Shown here: in pieces, positions 1 through 9,585 of the stretch
Layout of the letters: each line of letters opens with the position of its first letter
Position numbering within the stretch: position 1 is the stretch's first letter
From: Rubrivivax rivuli
Lineage (GTDB): Bacteria > Pseudomonadota > Gammaproteobacteria > Burkholderiales > Burkholderiaceae_C
Direction: 5' to 3'
Assembly (NCBI RefSeq): GCF_004016505.1
Contig: NZ_SACR01000002.1
Location: forward strand, 310,001 to 374,000
Length of the DNA: 64,000 nucleotides
The notes under the pieces: model-generated
What the model saw: only the letters and a program-made list of their open reading frames with translations
What the model was told of the DNA's origin: nothing
Databases searched by the model: none
Program-made: the position numbers and the translations under genes

Positions 1-251
1 TCGAGCTGGTTGTTGAGGTCGAGCATGCTGCGGCGCAGGGCCGTCAGCTGCTCGAGCAGTTGCGCGTTGGCCGCGGCCAGCTCGGCGCTGCGCGCCTTGC
101 CGGCGTCTTCCACCGCGGTGACACGGTTGCGCAGGTCGACGATGGCCTTGCGGGCCTCGTCGTCGCTGAAGATGGCGTGTGCCGCCCCCACCGTGCCGCC
201 CAGGCTCAAGGCCAGGACTGCGGCGCGGCTCACCTGCGCAAGTCTGTGCAT
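1..251 (-). CDS. cpoB: Cell division coordinator CpoB/YbgF (Tol-Pal system), N-terminal part only
   Basis: The first 83 codons lie in the window; the gene runs off its left edge. Residues 1-26 form a signal peptide ending in AHA. Residues from about 33 onward are rich in L, R, A and E with hydrophobic spacing like the N-terminal coiled coil of CpoB, and the TPR half would lie outside. The start codon is one base beyond the pal stop, so the two are cotranscribed and probably translationally coupled. CpoB is periplasmic and links peptidoglycan synthesis (PBP1B) to Tol-driven outer membrane constriction. The assignment rests on context (tolB-pal-cpoB) plus the signal peptide and coiled coil. Confidence 0.85.
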   Translation of the reverse strand, partial: MHRLAQVSRAAVLALSLGGTVGAAHAIFSDDEARKAIVDLRNRVTAVEDAGKARSAELAAANAQLLEQLTALRRSMLDLNNQL

Positions 252-252
252 C

Positions 253-891
253 TCAACGGTCCTTCAGTTCGGCACGGCGGTTCTTGGACCAGGCCGATTC
301 ATCGGTGCCCTGGGCGGCGGGGCGCTCTTCGCCGAAGCTCACGGCTTCCATCTGGCCTTCCTTCACACCCAGCAGCTTCAGCGAGTTCATCACGGCTGCT
401 GCGCGCTTCTGGCCCAGGGCCAGGTTGTACTCGCGGCCACCCCGCTCGTCGGTGTGGCCTTCGATGGTCAGGCGCTTGCCGGCATTGGCCGACAGCACGC
501 GTGCGTAGCCGTCGAGCACCGGCTTGAAGTCGTCCTTGATGGCGAAGCTGTCGAAGTCGAAGTAGACGACCTTCTGGCTGGGCAGGGCCAGCAGCGCGGC
601 GGCACCCGCAGCGGCCGTGCCACCGGCAGCAGCGCCGGTGGTGGGCGTGGCACCCGGCGCGCCAGCGCCCGGCAAGCTCACGGTGGCCACGCTGGATTGC
701 GGCGTGGCCGTGGGTGTGGCCGAACGCGGCGTGGCCGTGGTCACCGGGGCTGCAGTGGCCACCGGCGTGGCGGTCTGCACCGCCGGCGATGCGGTGTCGG
801 CCGGCAGGCGCGTGGTGCCGCAAGCGGCCAGCAGGGCCGCGGTGGCGATCAGCGCGGCAGCGGGTCGGAAGGTGGACAGACGGGTCTTCAT
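253..891 (-). CDS. pal: Peptidoglycan-associated lipoprotein Pal
   Basis: This is a 212-residue lipoprotein. Its signal peptide ends in the lipobox LAAC, with the acylated Cys at residue 24. The C-terminal half is an OmpA-like peptidoglycan-binding domain (YFDFDS near residue 110, then the IEGHTDERG motif that contacts meso-diaminopimelate). A GGAG Shine-Dalgarno lies just upstream of the ATG. Between Cys24 and the OmpA domain lies a long, imperfectly repeated Ala/Thr/Pro linker of about 75 residues, longer than in E. coli Pal. The protein anchors the outer membrane to the cell wall and binds TolB, encoded just upstream. The gene abuts cpoB. Confidence 0.96.
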   Translation of the reverse strand: MKTRLSTFRPAAALIATAALLAACGTTRLPADTASPAVQTATPVATAAPVTTATPRSATPTATPQSSVATVSLPGAGAPGATPTTGAAAGGTAAAGAAALLALPSQKVVYFDFDSFAIKDDFKPVLDGYARVLSANAGKRLTIEGHTDERGGREYNLALGQKRAAAVMNSLKLLGVKEGQMEAVSFGEERPAAQGTDESAWSKNRRAELKDR

Positions 892-954
892 GGACGTCTC
901 CTTGCAGGGTTGAACGGTAGAAGCGGCGATGTGCGGAATTCGTGCAGCCCGGTG

Positions 955-2241
955 CTAGCGCCCGTAAGGGCCCCAGGCCGGTTCGCGCATGTCGGCACCG
1001 CTGCTGATGCTGAGGAGGCGTGTTTTGATCTTGCCATCAAGCGTGGTGGTCATCAACACGTCGGTTCCCTGCACGCGCGAGGCGTACACGATCAGGCGGC
1101 CGTTGGGCGCGAAGCTCGGGCTCTCGTCGTCCTGTGTGTCGGAAAGCGGCAGCACAGTTCCGTCGTTGAGGTCTTGCAGCATCAGCCGGTAGCCGTTGCC
1201 CTGGCGCGTGATGTAGGCCAGGTGCGTGCCGTCGGGGCTGACGGCGGGGCTGATGTTGTAGGCACCGGAGAAGGTCACGCGCTGCGGGCTGGCGCCATCC
1301 AGCCCCACGCGGTAGACCTGCGGGCCGCCGCCGCGGTCGCTGACGAAAAACACGCTGCGGCCATCGGGCGCGAACACGGGCTCGGTGTCGATGCCGTTGC
1401 TGCGCGTCAGCCGCTGCGGCGTGCCGCCGGTCGAGGGCATCAGATAGAGCTGCGTGAGCCCGTCCTGCGACAAGGCCACGGCCAGCTGGCGGCCGTCGGG
1501 GCTCCAGGCCGGCGCGCTGTTGCTGCCGCGGAAGCTGGCCAGCATGCTGCGCTGGCCGGTGGTGAGGTCTTGCACCCAGACCACGGCCTTCTGCGTCTCG
1601 AAAGACACATAGGCCAGGCGCTTGCCCTCGGGGCTCCAGGCCGGCGAGATGATGGGCTCGGGGCTGGCCAGCGCGATCTGGCCGCCTTCGCCGTCGGCAT
1701 CGGTGACATGCAGCGTGTAGCGGCGGCCCGAGCGCACCACGTAGGCGATGCGCGTGGCATTGACACCGCGCTCGCCGGTGAGCTTCTGGTGGATCTCGTC
1801 GGCCACGCGGTGGGCCGCCAGGCGCAGATCGGCCGCCAGCACCACCTTGCTCTGCCCCAGCAGCTCTTCATTGCGCACGGCGTCCCAGAGCTTGTAGCGC
1901 ACGTCGAAGCGGCCGTCGACCAGCCGCGTGACCGAGCCCGCGAGCACCGCGTCCACACCCTTGGCACGCCAGGCGGGCAGGTCGATGGTGCTGCGCTCGT
2001 CCAGCGCTTCGGTGATGTCGACCGTGCGGATGAGGCCGCTGCGCTCCAGGTCTGCGCGCACGATGCGCGAGACCGGCACGCCGGCGTCCACCTCGCCACG
2101 GAACACCGCGCTGGCCAGCGGCACCTGGGTGGCGCCCACGCCCGAGATCTCGACACGGAACTGGGCCAGCGCCGGCCCTGCGGTGGCCAGCAGACCGCTG
2201 GCGATGAGCGCACGGCGCCCGCGGTCGACAAGGGGGTTCAA
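955..2241 (-). CDS. tolB: Tol-Pal system beta-propeller protein TolB
   Basis: This 428-residue periplasmic protein has a signal sequence with a twin arginine (residues 9-10) and an ALA cleavage site near 26. An N-terminal TolB domain follows, then repeated propeller blades recognisable by WSPDG/WSPEG/FAPDG/VSPDG motifs. TolB cycles between Pal and TolA during cell constriction. No in-frame ATG exists upstream of the signal peptide before a stop, so the start appears to be TTG (2239-2241), without a clear Shine-Dalgarno. A TACAAT box lies at 2274-2279 on the minus strand and could be the -10 element. The gene leads into pal and cpoB. Confidence 0.95.
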   Translation of the reverse strand: MNPLVDRGRRALIASGLLATAGPALAQFRVEISGVGATQVPLASAVFRGEVDAGVPVSRIVRADLERSGLIRTVDITEALDERSTIDLPAWRAKGVDAVLAGSVTRLVDGRFDVRYKLWDAVRNEELLGQSKVVLAADLRLAAHRVADEIHQKLTGERGVNATRIAYVVRSGRRYTLHVTDADGEGGQIALASPEPIISPAWSPEGKRLAYVSFETQKAVVWVQDLTTGQRSMLASFRGSNSAPAWSPDGRQLAVALSQDGLTQLYLMPSTGGTPQRLTRSNGIDTEPVFAPDGRSVFFVSDRGGGPQVYRVGLDGASPQRVTFSGAYNISPAVSPDGTHLAYITRQGNGYRLMLQDLNDGTVLPLSDTQDDESPSFAPNGRLIVYASRVQGTDVLMTTTLDGKIKTRLLSISSGADMREPAWGPYGR

Positions 2242-2335
2242 GACGGTCGGTGGCGGGGGCTGAACATGGTTTCATTGTAGGCAGCGCCCTGCCCGCCCCT
2301 GGGCAACAAACGGTCACCGCGATAATCCGCCGCTG

Positions 2336-4108
2336 ATGTCGGCCGCGCCGTCGCCCTTTTCAGGCCCTGCCAGAACCCCGCCCATGCCCACCTTGATGCA
2401 GCGCCTGAAGCGGCTCTGGCCCTACGTTCGCCACAGCCGTGCGGGCCTGGTGGCCGCCGCGCTGGCCGCGGCGGTCACGGCCGCCACCGAACCCGCCATC
2501 CCGCTGCTGCTGGGCCAGTTGCTCGACCAGGGTTTTGCCGGCGGCGGCCTGCCCTTGTGGATCGTGCCGGTGGCCATCATCGGCCTGTTCGCGGTGCGCA
2601 GCCTCTCGGGCTTCCTGGCGCAGTACGGGCTGGCCTGGGTGAGCAACCGCGCGGTGCTCAAGCTGCGCGAAGGCATGTTCGCGCGGCTGCTCTCGCACAC
2701 GCCCGAGCTCTACACGCAGCAGACGGCCAGCGGCATGACCAACACGCTGGTCTACGAGGCGCAGGCCGGCGTCACCATCCTCTCGGCCTCGGTGCTGACG
2801 CTGGTGCGCGACACGCTCATCCTCGTCGGCCTGCTGGCCTACCTGCTGTGGCTGAACTGGCAGCTCACGCTGGTGGTGGGCCTGCTGTTCCCGGCCGTGG
2901 CGCTGGTGATGCGGGCGCTGGGCAAACGCCTGCACCGCGTGACGGTGGAAGGCCAGAAGGCCACCGACAGCCTGGCCTACGTGGTGGAAGAGAACGTGCT
3001 GGCCTGGCGCATCGTGCGCCTGCACGGGGCGCAGGCGCAGCAGCAGGAACGTTTCCGCTTCAGCGCCGACAGCGTGCGGCGGCTGATGATGAAGGCGGTG
3101 GTGGCGGGCGGCACCATGACGCCCATCACGCAGATGCTGGCCTCGGTGGCCATCTCGGCCGTCATCACCGTGGCGCTGTGGCAAAGCCGCAGCGGTGGCA
3201 CCTCGGTGGGCGAGTTCGTGTCCTTCGTCACCGCGATGCTGCAGCTGGTGGCGCCGGCCAAGCACCTGTCGGACGTGATGGCGCCACTCACCCGCGGCCT
3301 GGCCGCGGTGGAACGCGGGCTCGACCTCATCGAGCACAGCCCGGTGGAGCAAGGTGGCGGCTTCGACGCGGGCCGCGCGCGCGGTGACCTCGCCATCGAG
3401 GGCGTGAGCCTGCGCTACCGCGAAGGCAGCCCGCCCGCCGTGGACGCGATGGACCTGCGGGTGCGCGCCGGCGAAACGGTGGCCCTGGTCGGCCCCTCGG
3501 GCGCGGGCAAGACGACGCTGGCCAACCTGCTGCCGCGTTTCATCGAGCCCACCGCCGGCCGCATCACGCTGGACGGCGTGCCGCTGGCCGATTGGGACGT
3601 GCAGGCGCTGCGCCGGCAGTTCGCGCTGGTGAGCCAGGACGTGATCCTCTTCAACGACACCGTGGCCGCCAACGTCGCCCTGGGCGCCACGCTGAGCCGC
3701 GAGCAGGTGCGTGCCGCGCTGCAGGCCGCGCACCTGCTCGATTTCGTCGAGGGCCTGCCGCAGGGCCTGGACACCGTCATCGGCCACAACGGCAGCCAGC
3801 TCTCGGGCGGCCAGCGCCAGCGCCTGGCCATCGCGCGTGCCATTGTGAAAGACGCGCCGGTGCTCATCCTCGACGAAGCCACCTCGGCGCTGGACAGCGA
3901 AAGCGAACGCGCCGTGCAGGCCGCGCTGGAAGGGCTGATGGAGGGCCGCACCACGCTCGTCATCGCGCACCGCCTGTCCACCATCGAGAAGGCCGACCGC
4001 GTGGTGGCCATGGAAGCCGGCCGCGTGGTCGAGCAAGGCACGCACACCGAACTGCTGGCCGCCGGCGGGCTTTACGCGCGGCTGCACGCCATGCAGTTCA
4101 GAAACTGA
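2336..4108 (+). CDS. msbA: MsbA-type lipid A/lipid ABC exporter (fused permease-ATPase)
   Basis: This 590-residue half-transporter has six predicted membrane helices in residues 35-320 and a nucleotide-binding domain in 350-590. Walker A is GPSGAGKTT, the signature LSGGQRQRLAIARA, Walker B VLILDEATSALD and the H-loop IAHRLST. The family flips lipid A-core or other lipids across the inner membrane as a homodimer. The first ATG is at 2336; an internal ATG at 2384 (MPTLMQRLKR) matches family N-termini and may be the true start. It is divergent from tolB and followed 15 bases later by an AhpD-like gene. The specific substrate is inferred from the family. Confidence 0.85.
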   Translation: MSAAPSPFSGPARTPPMPTLMQRLKRLWPYVRHSRAGLVAAALAAAVTAATEPAIPLLLGQLLDQGFAGGGLPLWIVPVAIIGLFAVRSLSGFLAQYGLAWVSNRAVLKLREGMFARLLSHTPELYTQQTASGMTNTLVYEAQAGVTILSASVLTLVRDTLILVGLLAYLLWLNWQLTLVVGLLFPAVALVMRALGKRLHRVTVEGQKATDSLAYVVEENVLAWRIVRLHGAQAQQQERFRFSADSVRRLMMKAVVAGGTMTPITQMLASVAISAVITVALWQSRSGGTSVGEFVSFVTAMLQLVAPAKHLSDVMAPLTRGLAAVERGLDLIEHSPVEQGGGFDAGRARGDLAIEGVSLRYREGSPPAVDAMDLRVRAGETVALVGPSGAGKTTLANLLPRFIEPTAGRITLDGVPLADWDVQALRRQFALVSQDVILFNDTVAANVALGATLSREQVRAALQAAHLLDFVEGLPQGLDTVIGHNGSQLSGGQRQRLAIARAIVKDAPVLILDEATSALDSESERAVQAALEGLMEGRTTLVIAHRLSTIEKADRVVAMEAGRVVEQGTHTELLAAGGLYARLHAMQFRN

Positions 4109-4123
4109 TGGGGACACCGCGCC

Positions 4124-4714
4124 ATGCCTCACCCGATCTCACGCTACCCGGTGCCCGAACTGCAGGATCTGCCGGAAGACCTGCGCACGCGCATCCTGGA
4201 AGTGCAGGCCAAGGCCGGCTTCGTGCCCAACGTCTTTCTCGCGCTGGCGCACCGGCCGGCCGAGTGGCGCGCCTTCATGGCCTACCACGATGCGCTGCTG
4301 CTCAAGGACACCGGCAGCCTCAGCAAGGGCGAGCGCGAGATGATCATCGTGGCCACGTCAGCGGCCAACCAGTGCCTCTATTGCGTGGTGGCGCACGGCG
4401 CCATCCTGCGCGTGTACGAGAAGGCGCCGCTGGTGGCCGACCAGGTGGCTGTGAACCACCGCAAGGCCGACATCACGCCGCGCCAGAAGGCCATGCTCGA
4501 TTTCGCGATGAAGGTCTGCACCGCCTCGCACACGGTGGACGAAGCCGACTTCGAGACGCTGCGTGGCCACGGCTTCGACGACGAGGACATCTGGGACATC
4601 GGCGCCATCACCGCCTTCTTCGGCCTGAGCAACCGCATGGCCAACCTGACGGGCATGCGGCCCAACGACGAGTTCTTTCTGATGGGCCGCGTGCCCCGCG
4701 CGCCCAAGGCCTGA
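4124..4714 (+). CDS. AhpD-like/carboxymuconolactone decarboxylase-fold peroxidase-related enzyme
   Basis: This 196-residue soluble protein has the AhpD/CMD fold. A redox CXXC pair (Cys84, Cys87) is followed by His91, the usual proton-relay arrangement of alkylhydroperoxidase D-like proteins. It matches the pattern of the group called peroxidase-related enzymes, whose substrate is mostly unknown. The gene follows msbA by 15 bases and is closed by a strong terminator, so the two may form a bicistron. Peroxide or hydroperoxide reduction is inferred from the Cys motif only. Confidence 0.8.
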   Translation: MPHPISRYPVPELQDLPEDLRTRILEVQAKAGFVPNVFLALAHRPAEWRAFMAYHDALLLKDTGSLSKGEREMIIVATSAANQCLYCVVAHGAILRVYEKAPLVADQVAVNHRKADITPRQKAMLDFAMKVCTASHTVDEADFETLRGHGFDDEDIWDIGAITAFFGLSNRMANLTGMRPNDEFFLMGRVPRAPKA

Positions 4715-4735
4715 ACGGCTTCAAGCCAAAGAAAA

Positions 4736-4757
4736 GGGCCCGGTGCAAACCGGGCCC
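4736..4757. terminator. Bidirectional intrinsic terminator with GCAA loop
   Basis: A perfect 9-bp stem (GGGCCCGGT / ACCGGGCCC) carries a GCAA tetraloop. It is followed on the plus strand by TTGTTCATTT and preceded by AAAGAAAA, so it can stop transcripts from both converging genes, the AhpD-like gene and htpX. Confidence 0.9.
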
Positions 4758-4775
4758 TTGTTCATTTCACACCGC

Positions 4776-5651
4776 TCACTGCGACTGCTGCAGCATGCGG
4801 ATGCGGTCTTCGATGGGCGGGTGGCTGCTGAACAGCGCCATCAGGCCGCTGGGCTTGCTGCTGATGCCCATGTTGGCCACGCTCTTGGGCAGTTCACCCG
4901 GCTCCAGCCCGCCCAGGCGCGCCAGGGCGTTGATCATCGGCTGCTTGCGGCCCATCAGCGCGGCGGCACCGGCGTCGGCGCGGTACTCACGCTGGCGCGA
5001 GAACCAGGCCACGATCACGGCGGCCAGCACGCCCAGCACGATGTCGAGCACGATGGTGGTGACGTAGTAGCCGATGCCCGGGCCGTCGTTGGTGTTGCGC
5101 AGCACGACCTTGTCGACGAAGTAGCCGACCACACGCGAAAGGAACACGACGAAGGTGTTCATCACGCCCTGGATCAGCGTCATCGTCACCATGTCGCCGT
5201 TGGCCACGTGGGCCACCTCGTGGCCGATGACGGCCTCGACCTCGTCGCGGTTCATGCTGTGCAGCAGGCCCGTGCTCACGGCCACCAGGGCCGAGTTCTT
5301 GAACGCACCCGTGGCAAAGGCGTTGGGCTCACCGTCGTAGATGGCCACCTCGGGCATGCCGATGCCGGCCTTCTGCGAGAAGTTCTGCACCGTGCTGACG
5401 ATCCAGCGGTGCGTGGGGTCGGTGGAGTCGTTGATGATCTTCGCGCCCGTGGTCCACTTGGCCATGGGCTTGCTCATCAGCAGCGAGATGATGGCGCCGC
5501 CGAAGCCCATCAACGCCGCGAAGCCCAGCAGCGCGCCGAGGTTCAGCCCGTTGGCCGTGAGGAAGCGGTTGACCCCCAGCAGGCTGGCGGCAAGGCCCAG
5601 CACCAGCATGACGGCCAGGTTGGTGACGACGAAAAGCAGGATGCGTTTCAT
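4776..5651 (-). CDS. htpX: Membrane zinc metalloprotease HtpX
   Basis: This 291-residue inner-membrane M48 protease degrades misfolded membrane proteins together with FtsH. Two N-terminal helices (about residues 4-55) precede the zinc-binding HEVAH motif (in [12 protein letters not shown]). Two further helices follow, and a downstream Glu in the REYRADAGA segment is the likely third ligand. The start at 5651 (MKRILLF) is preferred over an ATG six codons upstream because a GGAGG Shine-Dalgarno sits about ten bases before it and family members begin this way. It converges on the AhpD-like gene through the terminator at 4736. Confidence 0.95.
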   Translation of the reverse strand: MKRILLFVVTNLAVMLVLGLAASLLGVNRFLTANGLNLGALLGFAALMGFGGAIISLLMSKPMAKWTTGAKIINDSTDPTHRWIVSTVQNFSQKAGIGMPEVAIYDGEPNAFATGAFKNSALVAVSTGLLHSMNRDEVEAVIGHEVAHVANGDMVTMTLIQGVMNTFVVFLSRVVGYFVDKVVLRNTNDGPGIGYYVTTIVLDIVLGVLAAVIVAWFSRQREYRADAGAAALMGRKQPMINALARLGGLEPGELPKSVANMGISSKPSGLMALFSSHPPIEDRIRMLQQSQ

Positions 5652-5758
5652 GGCAGAAGCGGCCTCCATGCCGCAGAAATGCCCAGGACAGGCAGGATGT
5701 TAGGGCGCGACCGGCGGATTCAAGCAGACCCGGCGGCTGTGGGGGCAAGGCCCCCGGT

Positions 5759-6778
5759 TCAACGGCGCAGGCGCACCTGGGCCGGCTTGTCGGGCGGCAG
5801 CAGTTCGAAGCGGTCGCCCAGCTGCGAGAACAGCTTGAGCGAAGAGCTGCTCTTGCCCAGCAGCTGCGCGGCGCGCAGGCGCTGCACCGCCACGTTCAGC
5901 GCCAGGCTCTGGCCTGCTTCCAGCTCGGGCAGGCAGGCCAACACGGCTGCCAGGCTGGAGGGCGCACGTGGCGCACGGGATTCGTCAGCCGCACGGCCGG
6001 CCGAAGCCGGTGCGATGGGCGCGGACGTGGCCGCCGGCACGCCCGCTTCCAGCATGGCCACCACGGCGCTGGGCAGGTCGTCATCGGCCGACTCATCGAG
6101 CGCGGGTGCAGGCACGGCCGCAGCGGCCTTCTTGCGCGCAGGGGTCTTGCGCGCTGCCGGCTTGACCTCGGCCTCGGCCGCCGCCGGTGCCAGGGCCGGC
6201 TCAGGCGCCTCGGCAGGCGCCGGGGTGGCGGCGCGTTTGCGGGCGGCTGGCGCCTTCTTAGCAGCAGCGGTCTTGGTGGCCGGGGTCTTGGCGGCTGCCG
6301 TCTTGCGTGGTGTGCGCTTGGGCCGCTCGGCCGCGGCGGCGGCGCTGGCGGCCGACTTGCGGTGTTCGAGCACGGTGAAGTCGTCGTAGACCTCCTGCGT
6401 CTCGTCGCCCGTCTTGCCCAGCTGGCCGATGCCGCGCACGACACAGCCCTTCTCTCGCAGGCGCTGCACCAGGGGCGCGAAGTCGCTGTCGGAAGAAGCG
6501 ATCACCACCACGTCGGGCCGCTCGGCCAGCACAAGGTCGATGGCGTCGACCGCCATCGCGATGTCGGTGCTGTTCTTGCCGGCGGCCAGGTTCACCATGG
6601 GCTTGATGCCCAGGCGCTTGAAGGCGTTCTGGTTGGCCACGGCGCTTTCGGCCGTGCAGTAGGCGCGGCGCACGTGCAGCGCGCCGTGCTGGTTCAGCAG
6701 CAGGCGCACGGCCTGCTCCATCACGTCGACCGACACGTTGTCGGCGTCGATGAGGAGCATCACGCGGTCCGTCGTCAT
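5759..6778 (-). CDS. NYN-domain RNase-like protein with C-terminal LOTUS/OST-HTH-like module
   Basis: This is a 339-residue protein. Residues 1-140 form a NYN (PIN-like) domain with the expected acidic residues: LLIDADN at the start, STDIAMAVD in the middle and ASSDSDF near 95. These would bind Mg for RNA cleavage. Residues 150-235 are a low-complexity Ala/Lys/Arg/Pro linker. The last 85 residues (ending LGDRFELLPPDK) resemble a winged-helix LOTUS/OST-HTH domain that binds RNA. The gene lies 10 bases after pyrC on the same strand, so it is probably cotranscribed. NYN-LOTUS proteins are common but mostly uncharacterised in bacteria; the RNA target here is unknown. Confidence 0.8.
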   Translation of the reverse strand: MTTDRVMLLIDADNVSVDVMEQAVRLLLNQHGALHVRRAYCTAESAVANQNAFKRLGIKPMVNLAAGKNSTDIAMAVDAIDLVLAERPDVVVIASSDSDFAPLVQRLREKGCVVRGIGQLGKTGDETQEVYDDFTVLEHRKSAASAAAAAERPKRTPRKTAAAKTPATKTAAAKKAPAARKRAATPAPAEAPEPALAPAAAEAEVKPAARKTPARKKAAAAVPAPALDESADDDLPSAVVAMLEAGVPAATSAPIAPASAGRAADESRAPRAPSSLAAVLACLPELEAGQSLALNVAVQRLRAAQLLGKSSSSLKLFSQLGDRFELLPPDKPAQVRLRR

Positions 6779-6788
6779 GGGCAGGCCT

Positions 6789-7820
6789 TCATTGCAGTTT
6801 CCAGTTCAGCGTTTCGCCGGCGCGCAGCGGCTTGATGGTGGCGTCGCCGAAAGGCAGGGTCTCGGGCAGCGCCCAGGCTTCGCGCTTGAGCGTCACGCGG
6901 TCGGTGTTGCGCGGCAGGCCGTAGAAATCGGCCCCGAAGTGGCTGGCGAAGCCTTCCAGCTTGTCCAGCGCACCGGCGGCCTCGAAGGCCTCGGCGTAAA
7001 GCTCCAGCGCCGCCGGGGCGGTGTAGCAGCCGGCGCCGCACACGCTCTGCTCCTTCATCACGGCCGCGTGCGGGGCGCTGTCGGTGCCCAGGAAGAAGCG
7101 CGGGCTGCCGGAGGTGGCGGCCTTCACCAGCGCCTGGCGGTGCTTTTCCTTCTTGAGCACCGGCAGGCAGTAGTAGTGCGGGCGCAGGCCGCCGGTGAAG
7201 AGCGCGTTGCGGTTGTAGAGCAAGTGGTGCGCGGTCAGCGTGGCCGCGGTGCGCGGGCCGGCTTCGGCCACGTACTGCGCGGCCTCGGTGGTGGTGATGT
7301 GCTCGAACACCACCTTCAGCTCGGGGAAGTCGCGGCGCAGCGGTTGCATCACGCGGTCGATGAAGACGGCTTCGCGATCGAAGATGTCGATCTCGGCGTC
7401 GGTGACTTCGCCGTGCACCAGCAGCAGCAGGCCTTCGCGCTGCATCGCTTCCAGCGTGGCGTGGCACTTGCGCAGGTCGGTGACGCCAGCGTCGCTGTTG
7501 GTGGTGGCACCGGCGGGGTAGAGCTTGAGCGCCACCACGCCGGCCGCCTTGGCGCGGGCGATCTCTTCCGGGGGCGTGTTGTCGGTGAGATAGAGCGTCA
7601 TCAAGGGCGTGAAGCTCGCACCGGTAGGCAACGCGGCCATGATGCGTTCGCGGTAGGCCACGGCCGCCGCGGCGGTGGTGACCGGCGGCCGCAGGTTCGG
7701 CATGACGATGGCTCGGGCAAACTGACGGGCAGTGGCCGGCAGCACAGCAGCCAGTGCGGCACCGTCGCGAAGGTGCAGGTGCCAGTCGTCAGGGCGCGTG
7801 AGGGTCAGGGCATCAAGCAT
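6789..7820 (-). CDS. pyrC: Dihydroorotase PyrC
   Basis: This 343-residue enzyme cyclises carbamoyl aspartate to dihydroorotate in pyrimidine synthesis. It is the short class II type. The zinc-binding HLHLRDG motif lies near residue 14, the MPNLRPP substrate loop near 41, and the Lys in LKLYPAGAT (carbamylated in the family) near 103. Later His residues lie in the LVHGEV and FEHITT segments. Length and start match family members. The NYN/LOTUS gene follows after 10 bases. Confidence 0.96.
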   Translation of the reverse strand: MLDALTLTRPDDWHLHLRDGAALAAVLPATARQFARAIVMPNLRPPVTTAAAAVAYRERIMAALPTGASFTPLMTLYLTDNTPPEEIARAKAAGVVALKLYPAGATTNSDAGVTDLRKCHATLEAMQREGLLLLVHGEVTDAEIDIFDREAVFIDRVMQPLRRDFPELKVVFEHITTTEAAQYVAEAGPRTAATLTAHHLLYNRNALFTGGLRPHYYCLPVLKKEKHRQALVKAATSGSPRFFLGTDSAPHAAVMKEQSVCGAGCYTAPAALELYAEAFEAAGALDKLEGFASHFGADFYGLPRNTDRVTLKREAWALPETLPFGDATIKPLRAGETLNWKLQ

Positions 7821-7926
7821 GGCTTCATTCTCGCATTCAGCAATTCACCCGCAGCGCGCACTTGCGGATACTGCAGGCTGCAGCGCCCCCCAGCCGCGCA
7901 CATCACTTTCTGGAGGAAGACCCCGC

Positions 7927-8817
7927 ATGAAGCCCCGTTACGCCGCCCCCTTGCTGACCGCCATCGCCCTGGCCCTGGCCGCGTGTGGTTCGACACCGAA
8001 GACAGAACCCATGGGGCCCGCGGCGAAGGAGGAGATCGTGGCCGTATCGGCAAGCAACCACCTGCTGCGCTTCAACGCTGGGCAGCCACAGCAGGTGCGC
8101 GATCGCAAGCCGCTGCAGGGCCTGCGCCCCAACGAACGCGTGCTGGGCATCGACTTCCGCGTGGCACGCGGCGAGCTCTACGCACTGGGCTCCTCGGGTC
8201 AGCTCTACAAGATCGATGTCGCGCAGGCGCGGGCCACGCCCGTGGGCAGCCCGACCGTGCTGCCGAGCGCCGGCGCCACCGAATGGGCCTTCGACTTCAA
8301 CCCCACGGTGGACCGCATCCGCGTGGCCAACAACGCCGGCTTCAACCTGCGCCTGCACCCCGACACCGGGGCCGCCGTCGATGCCGACCCGAACCAGCCC
8401 GGCGTGCAGTTCGACGGCCGCCTGGCCTACGACCCCAAGGACACGAACGACGACGAGAAGCCCCGCATCGTGGGCGCGGCCTACACCTACAACAAGACCA
8501 ACGACAAGATCACCACCAACTACGCGCTGGACGGTGAACTCGGCACTCTGGTGCACCAGGGCAGCAAGGAAGGTGTGACGCCCGTGGTTTCGCCCAACAC
8601 CGGGCGCCTGTACACGGTAGGCAAGCTGGGCATCGGCTCCTTTGCCCATGCCACCTTCGACATCAGCGACGTTTCGCCCACGGCCTACGCAGGCGTGCAC
8701 AACAAGGACAGCAAGGCCACGCGCTGGCACCGGGTAGACCTGGCCACCGGCAAGGCCACCTTCATCGGCACGGTGGGTGGCGGCGAGCCGCTCGTTGGGG
8801 CCGCCATAGAGCCCTGA
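7927..8817 (+). CDS. DUF4394 domain lipoprotein, beta-propeller-like
   Basis: This 296-residue protein begins with a lipoprotein signal peptide (lipobox LAAC, Cys at about residue 20). The rest is one DUF4394 domain with repeated motifs about bound values (LYALGSSGQLYKID, WAFDFNPTVDRIRVAN, LAYDP). DUF4394 proteins look like propellers, and their biochemical role is not established. The start at 7927 is chosen because the upstream in-frame sequence has no signal peptide. It is divergent from pyrC and converges on gltL. No function is proposed beyond an envelope location. Confidence 0.8.
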   Translation: MKPRYAAPLLTAIALALAACGSTPKTEPMGPAAKEEIVAVSASNHLLRFNAGQPQQVRDRKPLQGLRPNERVLGIDFRVARGELYALGSSGQLYKIDVAQARATPVGSPTVLPSAGATEWAFDFNPTVDRIRVANNAGFNLRLHPDTGAAVDADPNQPGVQFDGRLAYDPKDTNDDEKPRIVGAAYTYNKTNDKITTNYALDGELGTLVHQGSKEGVTPVVSPNTGRLYTVGKLGIGSFAHATFDISDVSPTAYAGVHNKDSKATRWHRVDLATGKATFIGTVGGGEPLVGAAIEP

Positions 8818-8836
8818 TGCCCTGAGCCCGGGGGGC

Positions 8837-9571
<735 letters not shown>

Positions 9572-9585
9572 GGCGGCTGGGCCTT

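Noticed and set aside
2360..4132. A 590-codon minus-strand reading frame opposite msbA
   Set aside because: It mirrors msbA exactly in extent and reads as His/Gln/Arg/Ala repeats without a known domain; it is a shadow of GC-rich codon use.
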